In this document: in pieces, positions 1-5,712 of the stretch
Position numbering within the stretch: position 1 is the stretch's first letter
How the letters are laid out: every line of letters starts with the position of its first letter
Assembly: GCA_013154205.1 (NCBI GenBank)
Contig: JAADCY010000064.1
Span: forward strand, 1-7,753
Direction: 5' to 3'
DNA from: Thermoproteota archaeon
GTDB taxonomy: Archaea > Thermoproteota > Thermoprotei_A > Sulfolobales > Desulfurococcaceae
Length of the DNA: 7,753 nt
Translations under genes and position numbers: made by a program
The notes under the pieces: generated by a model
Databases searched by the model: none
What the model was told of the DNA's origin: nothing
Seen by the model: the letters and a program-made list of their open reading frames with translations, nothing else

Positions 1-31
1 CCGCGCCCAGGGCCGTGATCCCGACGGGCGT
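1..31 (-). other. Probable tRNA intron (5' part) at position 45/46, bulge-helix-bulge fold
   Basis: On the minus strand, exon bases CCCG (37-34) are followed by a three-base bulge TGA (33-31) and then CGCCC (30-26). CGCCC pairs perfectly with GGGCG (8-4) around a 17-nt loop. The next bases, CGG (3-1), can pair with the last three bases of the exon CCCG. This is the arrangement of an archaeal bulge-helix-bulge splicing motif: exon strand of the 4-bp central helix, 3-nt bulge, intron inner helix, then intron strand of the central helix. The fourth central base pair would need a G immediately outside the window. Splicing endonuclease cuts between bases 2 and 3 of the bulge, which would place the junction between 32 and 31. 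The 3' junction is not visible. Confidence 0.65.
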
Positions 32-79
32 CACGGGCTCGAGAGGCCCGCATACTTGGCCGGGCTATACTACGGCGGC
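1..79 (-). tRNA. tRNA-Glu(CUC), 5' part, cut by the window edge, probably intron-containing
   Basis: Reading the minus strand from 79 gives acceptor strand GCCGCCG, TA, a D arm (GTAT, loop AGCCCGGCCAA, GTAT), a G at 51, and an anticodon arm CGGGC-CTCTCGA-GCCCG with five perfect pairs. The seven-base loop places anticodon CTC at 43-41, so the tRNA is Glu reading GAG. After the anticodon arm come T33 and G32 (tRNA positions 44-45). The expected T arm with a TTCAAAT-like loop does not follow, and the 3' acceptor strand is not in the window. The best explanation is an intron at 45/46 with the second exon beyond the left edge. The run is strongly GC-rich against an AT-rich background, typical of structural RNA in hyperthermophiles. 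A TATA box lies at the right distance upstream. The anticodon call is firm; the intron is inferred. Confidence 0.88.
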
Positions 80-95
80 ATCCAGACAATATGGA

Positions 96-470
96 TTATC
101 GAGAGGAGTTTTTATAAGTTACTTTCTTCTCAAATATCTTGTTACGTATCTCTTTTCTCCAGAAAAACAAATTCATCAGTATTAGTAGTTGACCATAGTC
201 TATTGCGAATGCTGAGCCATGACTATTTTGTTCAATGAATAGTAATGGTAATATTGTTATTTTTTCAAATATCGATACTTTGTATAGGATAATATAGTGG
301 ACTACGATGATTATAGCTGATACTATCGATATGACAGTTTTACTTTTTTTATTAAGCTCGAGAAAAGCCAGCAATCCTATGAGTACTATTAGTAAGATAC
401 ACGCTATCTGCTCAAGCATATATATTGGGTCAATAATGCTTGTCGGGACGATATAATATGGTTTAAACAC
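96..470 (-). CDS. Small membrane protein of unknown function
   Basis: A 124-residue protein that I do not recognise. It has three clear hydrophobic segments: about residues 19-37, 45-63 (separated from the first by a lysine-rich NKKSK loop) and 88-104. A shorter hydrophobic stretch at 71-79 precedes a polar loop. The C-terminus (105-124) is basic, which suggests it faces the cytoplasm. The GTG start at 470 is chosen because GAGATGAT (483-476) lies 5 nt upstream and matches the archaeal ribosome site GAGGTGAT at seven of eight bases; the first internal ATG is only at residue 18. The gene is monocistronic, divergent from the alcohol dehydrogenase, and ends 16 bp before the tRNA. The hydrophobic periodicity and ribosome site argue for a real gene, but small AT-rich membrane ORFs can arise by chance. 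Confidence 0.6.
   Translation of the reverse strand: MFKPYYIVPTSIIDPIYMLEQIACILLIVLIGLLAFLELNKKSKTVISIVSAIIIVVHYIILYKVSIFEKITILPLLFIEQNSHGSAFAIDYGQLLILMNLFFWRKEIRNKIFEKKVTYKNSSR
108..118 (-). promoter_or_regulatory. TATA box for the tRNA-Glu gene
   Basis: The minus strand reads CTTATAAAAAC from 118 to 108. The centre is about 34 bp upstream of the tRNA 5' end at 79. An archaeal start site about 25-26 bp downstream of the TATA centre would fall near 87-88, leaving a short 5' leader for RNase P to remove. The box lies inside the last codons of the membrane-protein gene that ends at 96. Confidence 0.6.
461..468 (+). promoter_or_regulatory. Possible TATA box for the alcohol dehydrogenase gene
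   Basis: GTTTAAAC on the plus strand; a start site about 25 bp downstream, near 490, would leave a leader of roughly 37 nt containing the strong GGAGG ribosome site. The box overlaps the start of the divergent membrane-protein gene. Support is the motif and spacing only. Confidence 0.3.
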
Positions 471-475
471 TATTA

Positions 476-483
476 ATCATCTC
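476..483 (-). promoter_or_regulatory. Ribosome binding site deciding the GTG start at 470
   Basis: GAGATGAT on the minus strand, one mismatch from the GAGGTGAT complement of the archaeal 16S rRNA 3' end, 5 nt before GTG 470-468. Confidence 0.5.
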
Positions 484-513
484 AGAGCCCGCGTGACTGT
501 ACTATTAGTTATT

Positions 514-518
514 GGAGG
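514..518 (+). promoter_or_regulatory. Ribosome binding site deciding the ATG start at 527
   Basis: GGAGG with 8 nt to ATG 527. It lies inside the longer reading frame that opens at TTG 512, so the upstream TTG is not the start. Confidence 0.75.
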
Positions 519-521
519 CGA

Positions 522-529
522 GTTTTATG
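522..529 (-). promoter_or_regulatory. Possible TATA box for the small membrane protein gene
   Basis: The minus strand reads CATAAAAC from 529 to 522. A start site about 25 bp downstream, near 500, would give a leader of about 30 nt carrying the ribosome site at 483-476. It overlaps the start codon of the divergent dehydrogenase, so the two transcripts would interfere if both are active. This is a weak single-motif call. Confidence 0.3.
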
Positions 530-1534
530 AAAGCTATGGTCTTAGAGAAGCAAGCGCCCATTGAGACTAATCCATTGAAACTTATGGACTTAGATAAGCC
601 TAGTCCCAAGGAGGGGGAAGTATTACTGAGAATTAAGACGTGTGGGGTATGTAGGACTGATCTCCATATTATTGAGGGTGAATTACCAGCGGTAAAACTC
701 CCATTAATCCCGGGTCATCAGATCGTGGGGATAGTGGAAGAGATCGGTGAAAATGTTACCGGTATTAAGAAAGGAGAACGAGTAGGTGTTCCATGGCTAT
801 ACTGGGCTTGCGGTAAATGCAAATACTGTAGGAGAGGATTAGAAAACCTCTGCGACAAAGCATTATTTACAGGATACAGTGTAGACGGCGGCTATGCAGA
901 ATATGTTGTCGCACCAGCAGACTTCGTTCATCCATTGCCGAAAACCCATGACGACCTACACGCAGCGCCACTTCTATGTGCAGGCGCAGTCGGTTACAGA
1001 GCACTACGCCTAACAGGCCTAGTAGAAAGAAGAGAGGGCGTACTAGGCCTTTTTGGCTTTGGCGCTTCAGCAAACCTAATGCTCAAAGCAGCCAAAGCAC
1101 TCGGCCTAGAGGTATATGTATTCACGCACTCGCCGTGGAAGATAGACTACGCACTGAAACTAGGTGCTGACTGGGCAGGCGACACTAAAGAAAAACCACC
1201 GAAAAAGCTTGACGCTGCAATAGTCTTCGCCCCCGTATCATGGGTCTTCATCGAGGCGCTTAAAAAACTAGATAAAGGAGGAAGAGTAGTTCTCGGAGAA
1301 ATCTATATGACGCCTATCAAAGAACTCGATTACAGCCTTCTCTGGCTGGAGAGAGAAGTTAAAACGACGGCAAACGTTACCCGTAGAGATGTGCGAGAAT
1401 TCCTCAAACTAGCGGAAGAGCATAAGATCATGCCGGATATAACTATATATGAATTAAAAGATGCTAACAAGGCATTACAGGATCTCAAGAAAGGACGCGT
1501 TAAAGGAACAGCCGTACTCAAGATTAACCCGTAG
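527..1534 (+). CDS. Zinc-dependent alcohol dehydrogenase, medium-chain (MDR) family
   Basis: A 335-residue cytoplasmic oxidoreductase predicted to interconvert an alcohol and its aldehyde or ketone using NAD(P)H; the substrate cannot be read from sequence. The N-terminal GroES-like domain holds the catalytic zinc ligands C42 (in CGVCRTDLH, with D45 and H47), H64 (PGHQIVG) and C151 (LLCAGAVGY). The structural zinc lobe is C95, C98, C101 and C109. The Rossmann domain begins near 172, with GFGASA at 177-182. No acidic residue is obvious at the end of the second Rossmann strand (VYVFTHS), so NADP use is possible but untested. The residue after the zinc histidine is Gln65, where horse-liver-type enzymes have Glu. 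Length and motifs are full for the family. The start is ATG 527 because of the GGAGG at 514-518. The gene stands alone on its strand, and its last 11 bp overlap the convergent helicase gene. Confidence 0.92.
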   Translation: MKAMVLEKQAPIETNPLKLMDLDKPSPKEGEVLLRIKTCGVCRTDLHIIEGELPAVKLPLIPGHQIVGIVEEIGENVTGIKKGERVGVPWLYWACGKCKYCRRGLENLCDKALFTGYSVDGGYAEYVVAPADFVHPLPKTHDDLHAAPLLCAGAVGYRALRLTGLVERREGVLGLFGFGASANLMLKAAKALGLEVYVFTHSPWKIDYALKLGADWAGDTKEKPPKKLDAAIVFAPVSWVFIEALKKLDKGGRVVLGEIYMTPIKELDYSLLWLEREVKTTANVTRRDVREFLKLAEEHKIMPDITIYELKDANKALQDLKKGRVKGTAVLKINP

Positions 1535-4500
1535 CACTCGACAATAACAGGTATGCATAGTATAACGCCCTAGCATCCTCTCCAAGATACTCCTTTATTT
1601 TTTCCCTCCAATAACTCGATCTAAGTTTTTCCTCAGCCTTTTTAAGCGAGTCAACGACCTCAGGCAGGCTTCTTTCCAGTTTTAATAAGCCTGATTCATT
1701 AACTAATGTACGATAGCTTGACGGTGATAGACCATGTTTCTCTAAAAGTTTACTCAGCTCGACAATACTATTACTTGACTCAATAACCTGGGTCAGCATC
1801 CTTAGATTAGCTGTTCTCAAGAACTTGATCATTGTTTTTCTCTCGGGTATGATAAGCTTGAAATTATCATAAGAAATTAGCTCTAAGACCCTGGCCTCGA
1901 TAAATCTTAGTGTATCCGGCGGCTTAATATAGGGTACAGGAGGATATACTTCTGTCTCAGCAACTACGCTCTCGCCGTCAAAAAATGATAGACCAACAAC
2001 AAGTCTAGGTAACTCTCCCGGTAGATCAAGGATTTCAGCTAAACCTGTTACAGCAACCAGTTTTAATGAGCGGCTAGGCCGAGGTATTATTATCTCCTTA
2101 TTTCTAAATAACGCTCTTATCTTTTCACGTGATAAAATATAGTCTATCACGCGTAGACAAACCTGTTTCATCACATTCCAATCAAATCCTAGAGTAATAT
2201 AGTCAGCGTACGCTATTTCATCGATCTCTGATAACAACACTATATCTAACTCGTCAGGCTGGTATTTCTCAACAACATTCCTAATCTCTCTCCAGTCAAG
2301 CCCTACTAATATACCGGCAGACTCAGGCTCATGTAGGCTGAAATACTTTTTCTCTCCAGCCTTGACAACATCATACATTATTGTCTCAAAAGCAATACCT
2401 TTAACCCTACGTAGAATAATCATGAGGAAAGCAAGGGCTATACGCAGTAGAGTCGCGTCCTCCACATCTTCAACATCGTAGGAGAAACCATAAGTGAAAT
2501 CCCGGTATTCTCCCCCCGTGTTCTTCGGCACATATATGGTTTTCCTATCATAGACAACAATACTGCCGCCCGGCACACGTAGTACACGCGGTTTTTCAGA
2601 TTTCAATGTCCATATGCATCTATTAGGGATTTTCCTATATTTCCCGAAACCATTGGAAGGAGTATAGACAACGCATAGCATTTCCGAGGAAAGCCTACCA
2701 GTAAATATATCTTTGACTATATCGGGTTTCTCTCCCCAGTTCATCTTAATATACCTGTATTCTTCCAGAGCAGTTGACAATGCATCATCCTTGTAGAATA
2801 GGCTGTACTTTATTGGTTCTTCATAAACGGCTTTAACATGCCTTGAACTACGGCCGAAATCAAGCCTAGTCACTATAGCATCATTACCGATATCAATACA
2901 TCCTGGTTGAAACTTCTCGACAAGATCACAATGACCAACAGGTTCGAGAGGTCTTTCTTCACCGTTTTTTATCAAGTAACGTTTAACACCATAAGGTGGA
3001 GCAAACTCGTAGAAGTTTAGCCTATCCCATACCCATTTAAGTAGCCTCTCATTAATTCTATCCTCTTTTAGAATACCTGTCTTCTTTAGCGCTTCTTCCT
3101 CAAGTGGGTTAAGAGGTTCTTTTATCCATGGAGATAACAGTTTTGAGAGCCCTGTGAATAAGTGGAGATATAAATTATCTGGGTTAACGAGTGTTTTCTC
3201 GATACCTAGAGATAGCCATTTGTCGAGTGTCCCAATGCCCTTTACTAGTAATTCTCGATCCCATCTAAGTACTGGTATAATTATTGACTCCGTAAACGGA
3301 ATATTGGTTCTACGCCCTTTACGTCCTTCACGCTGCCAGAACTCGCGGACCTCATCGGGTAAACCAACATGGACTATCCTTGCTATTAAGCCTATATCTA
3401 TTCCTTGAGTTAACGTCCGTGGAGATACTATGATTTTTATCTTACCTTTTCGCGCGAGTTCTTCAATCTCTTCTCTCCGAGATTTAGGAACTAGGTGATG
3501 ATGAGCAGCTATTGGAGCATTATCGCCAATCCTCGATTTAATAGATCTCACTAGTCCTTCCGCAGAATTGATCCCCCTTGTAAAGACTAATGTGACGTAT
3601 TCATCGTCTAAATAGGCGGATATTATCTCGGGTATGTCTAGAGTAATGCTAGGTACATCGAATCCTTTGGCTTGGAGGTATGCTATAATCTTGTATGGAT
3701 CCCTTTTGAATTTGCTGTAATCCCTTATAGCCATTAGGACTTCATTATCGTCGATAGTATTTTCTTTTCCTTTTACTTCGTCCTTTATCTTACGCCATAT
3801 TTTCTGTAGATCTTTTCCTAAAACAACTATAACCCTGTTTTCAACATGGAAAGGCTTCCCTTCAACTACTCTATAGTCTCGGTTTGTCAATGTTCTTAGA
3901 TATATTCCGAGATCATTCGGGTTGGATAGAGTGGCTGTTAAAACACATACTTGTATCTTCTTTTGCGAGACATAGGAAATAAACCAGAGAAGCCCAAGTA
4001 GAAGAGCTAGAGATCTAGGTCCGTAGAAATCGAGCTCATCAATTATAATGAGATCAGTATTGATTAAGTAATTATATAGCAGACTAGAAGATACTGATTT
4101 CACAGCCTTTTTGATATCATGCATAAGAAATGCCGGGTTCGTTATTATAATATTTGATTCTTCAATCGAGCTTCGTAATCCCTTTAATCCTGAGCTCCTT
4201 ATGATTTCTTGCTTCTTAACACTATCGAGCTGAAGAGTTCTTGCCTTGATAGTAGTGACATATTTTGATATTCTCCTTATTTGATCATTAGCTAATGCTA
4301 GTGTAGGGTAAAGAACTAATGCCCGGTAGTTTTGATTCTTTTTTGTTCTGCTTAGAAAATACAGTATCCATGCCTCTGTTTTTCCACTGCCAGTTCCTGA
4401 TCTCAAAATGACATTGAACCCTTGCTTAAGGTATTCATACGCTTTTAATTGATGCTCATATAAGTTCATAGAGCCTATTTCGAGAGAAGATAGCTCTTCC

Positions 4501-4610
4501 ACGATATCTAAGAATCTTAGAGGTGTTTTATCAGGAGATTCTGCCGGTTGTTTTCTGAAGTAAATTTCGTATCCTTTATTAATCAGTAGTTTTGCCGAGT
4601 CTATCGGCAT
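1524..4610 (-). CDS. SF2 DEAD/DEAH-type helicase, Hrq1/MrfA(YprA)-like, with a long unknown C-terminal half
   Basis: A protein of about 1028 residues with a complete superfamily 2 helicase core. Visible motifs are a Q-like LYEHQ (50-54), Walker A SGTGSGKTE (71-79), Ia YPTLALAND (101-109), Ib TNPAFL (157-162), Walker B DELD (191-194), III TAT (225-227), IV VFTRG (342-346), a HHHLVPKSRREEIE block (370-383), V TLTQGIDIG (399-407) and VI QREGRKGRR (426-434). The HHH block and the Q-x-x-GR-x-GRR motif VI recall Hrq1 and MrfA/YprA DNA helicases rather than Lhr, XPD or Ski2 types. Residues from about 450 to the end match nothing I can name, and the compact four-cysteine DUF1998 cluster usual in MrfA is not seen. 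ATG 4610 is preferred over GTG 4622 because GGTG (4619-4616) sits 5 nt before it. Last gene of the operon; probably an ATP-driven DNA translocase working with the upstream vWA proteins. Confidence 0.88.
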   Translation of the reverse strand: MPIDSAKLLINKGYEIYFRKQPAESPDKTPLRFLDIVEELSSLEIGSMNLYEHQLKAYEYLKQGFNVILRSGTGSGKTEAWILYFLSRTKKNQNYRALVLYPTLALANDQIRRISKYVTTIKARTLQLDSVKKQEIIRSSGLKGLRSSIEESNIIITNPAFLMHDIKKAVKSVSSSLLYNYLINTDLIIIDELDFYGPRSLALLLGLLWFISYVSQKKIQVCVLTATLSNPNDLGIYLRTLTNRDYRVVEGKPFHVENRVIVVLGKDLQKIWRKIKDEVKGKENTIDDNEVLMAIRDYSKFKRDPYKIIAYLQAKGFDVPSITLDIPEIISAYLDDEYVTLVFTRGINSAEGLVRSIKSRIGDNAPIAAHHHLVPKSRREEIEELARKGKIKIIVSPRTLTQGIDIGLIARIVHVGLPDEVREFWQREGRKGRRTNIPFTESIIIPVLRWDRELLVKGIGTLDKWLSLGIEKTLVNPDNLYLHLFTGLSKLLSPWIKEPLNPLEEEALKKTGILKEDRINERLLKWVWDRLNFYEFAPPYGVKRYLIKNGEERPLEPVGHCDLVEKFQPGCIDIGNDAIVTRLDFGRSSRHVKAVYEEPIKYSLFYKDDALSTALEEYRYIKMNWGEKPDIVKDIFTGRLSSEMLCVVYTPSNGFGKYRKIPNRCIWTLKSEKPRVLRVPGGSIVVYDRKTIYVPKNTGGEYRDFTYGFSYDVEDVEDATLLRIALAFLMIILRRVKGIAFETIMYDVVKAGEKKYFSLHEPESAGILVGLDWREIRNVVEKYQPDELDIVLLSEIDEIAYADYITLGFDWNVMKQVCLRVIDYILSREKIRALFRNKEIIIPRPSRSLKLVAVTGLAEILDLPGELPRLVVGLSFFDGESVVAETEVYPPVPYIKPPDTLRFIEARVLELISYDNFKLIIPERKTMIKFLRTANLRMLTQVIESSNSIVELSKLLEKHGLSPSSYRTLVNESGLLKLERSLPEVVDSLKKAEEKLRSSYWREKIKEYLGEDARALYYAYLLLSSATG
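1592..1604 (+). terminator. Possible T-rich terminator for the alcohol dehydrogenase
   Basis: The pyrimidine-rich tract TTTATTTTTTCCC lies about 60 bp downstream of the dehydrogenase stop, inside the antisense helicase gene. Archaeal transcription commonly ends at T-rich tracts without hairpins. No closer T run is seen after the stop at 1534. Confidence 0.3.
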
Positions 4611-4639
4611 GGATCCACCCACGATAATTATAGCTTAAA

Positions 4640-5146
4640 TCATATTATTTTTCTTAAATATTTAGCTATAGCTCCTTTCCGCAAAATATTGATCTCTCTT
4701 GCAACGTCGTTAGATATCCATCGAGGCCTTCTATTACTGGTTGTAAATAAGTAATGATTAAGATTACCTACTGATCGAAGATATAATAAGGCATCTTCTA
4801 ATCGGATTTTCGGCCTCGATGAGAAACTTGCTACAGTAAATATAATTCTACGAGTAGAAATTGGTTCGCTCAAATCTTCTAGCATGTCTACCGCTTCCGT
4901 AATTGCAAGTGACGGCTCTGCAGGATGCTGAAGTAATGGTATGTTGCGTATAACATTTATTGTATCGGAAAACACGTCTGGCTCCCCTAAATCTAGTAGG
5001 GGGATAGGTTCCTTTCCAAACAATATTATGCCAATCCTTACAAATTTGTTCTTTGATGCTAATGCATAGACAGTGTTCATAAATTCCATTGTTAATTCTA
5101 GATCTGAGGATTTGGTCCATTCAAGAACTAAAACTATGTCGATCAT
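4640..5146 (-). CDS. vWA-like protein with a degraded metal site
   Basis: A 168-residue soluble protein that reads as a diverged vWA domain. The first strand, IVLVLEWTKSS (4-14), aligns with the DxSxS strand of the neighbouring vWA protein but has E9-x-T11-x-S13. VRIGIILFGKEPIPLL (36-51) aligns with VKLGMAVFFGKAYPLL of the neighbour, as does the PSLAITEAVDML helix (78-89). The strand that normally ends in TDG is IIFTVAS (101-107), so the third-loop MIDAS aspartate is missing. The protein is therefore probably a structural or partner subunit rather than a metal-dependent ligand binder. It starts at ATG 5146, 5 bp after the stop of the intact vWA gene, which implies translational coupling and probably an old duplication. 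The fold call rests on pattern and on similarity to its neighbour. Confidence 0.72.
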   Translation of the reverse strand: MIDIVLVLEWTKSSDLELTMEFMNTVYALASKNKFVRIGIILFGKEPIPLLDLGEPDVFSDTINVIRNIPLLQHPAEPSLAITEAVDMLEDLSEPISTRRIIFTVASFSSRPKIRLEDALLYLRSVGNLNHYLFTTSNRRPRWISNDVAREINILRKGAIAKYLRKII

Positions 5147-5151
5147 TACAT

Positions 5152-5712
5152 TTACCCTGTGATCTCCTCTACTATCTTCTTGAGCTTAGAAAACAATTCT
5201 GCCTTAGTGTCAACACTATATGATACACCATTTGTTGTCTTAACGGCTTCTTCAATCAGAAAAGCATCGCTATCTTTAATCTTACCTATACTAATAATTA
5301 TAAGTCTCACCGATGAGTTCTTAGCATATATTGCTGCAACATCAAGAGGTATGCCCATGTTAAATCCTCCATCCGTTATCATTATAACGTCCTTACTACC
5401 GTAGACTCTACGAAGAATTTTAACCGATACAACCACTCCATCGCCTGGCGCGCTACCCTCACCCATTATACGCAGTCTTGATAATGCGTCTAGGACAAGG
5501 CCATAGTCTCTAGTAGGACATAATAAAGGATATGCCTTGCCGAAAAAGACGGCCATACCAAGCTTAACCGGTTTGCTTTTCTCCTTAAGCATTTTAACAG
5601 CTATATAATCTACAGCATCTCTAACGGCTACTAGCTTGTTCGGTGTTAAATCATTATGTGACTTCCTCATGCTAAGCGAAGTATCCAGTAAAAACACTAT
5701 ATTATGCACCAA
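5152..5712 (-). CDS. von Willebrand factor A (vWA) domain protein
   Basis: A 186-residue stand-alone vWA domain with no signal peptide or membrane segment, so cytoplasmic. The MIDAS is nearly canonical: DTSLS (10-14) after strand IVFLLD, SAPGDG (87-92) where TxxGDA is usual (Ser in place of Thr), and TDGG (113-116) after strand VIMI. Such domains bind a divalent metal and a partner protein, often as scaffolds in complexes with ATPases. The final helix (about 168-184) completes the fold, so nothing seems missing. The likely start is TTG 5712, 7 nt after GAGGGTG (5726-5720); GTG 5709 is an equally plausible start three bases on. The start overlaps the end of the PIN-RHH gene by 8-11 bp, and the degenerate vWA gene follows after 5 bp. 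No MoxR-type AAA ATPase is present; the ATPase in the operon is the helicase. Confidence 0.88.
   Translation of the reverse strand: MVHNIVFLLDTSLSMRKSHNDLTPNKLVAVRDAVDYIAVKMLKEKSKPVKLGMAVFFGKAYPLLCPTRDYGLVLDALSRLRIMGEGSAPGDGVVVSVKILRRVYGSKDVIMITDGGFNMGIPLDVAAIYAKNSSVRLIIISIGKIKDSDAFLIEEAVKTTNGVSYSVDTKAELFSKLKKIVEEITG

Noticed and set aside
2..238. Plus-strand open frame crossing the left edge (60 residues from position 56)
   Set aside because: It reads through the antisense of the tRNA gene and its promoter, and beyond 96 it is antisense to the membrane-protein gene, which has the better ribosome site and hydrophobic pattern. No recognisable protein sequence.
512..526. Upstream TTG start extending the dehydrogenase by five residues
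   Set aside because: The GGAGG ribosome site lies within this extension, 8 nt before ATG 527, and MDR proteins normally begin close to that ATG.
4611..4622. GTG 4622 as start of the helicase
   Set aside because: No ribosome site precedes it, whereas GGTG sits 5 nt before ATG 4610.
4624..4642. TATAATTA-like box in the 29-bp gap before the helicase as a separate promoter
   Set aside because: It lies only about 17 bp from ATG 4610, too close for an archaeal TATA box to start a transcript upstream of the start codon and ribosome site.
4848..5120. 90-residue minus-strand frame inside the degenerate vWA gene
   Set aside because: An out-of-frame shadow; the 168-residue frame has the vWA pattern and fits the operon spacing.
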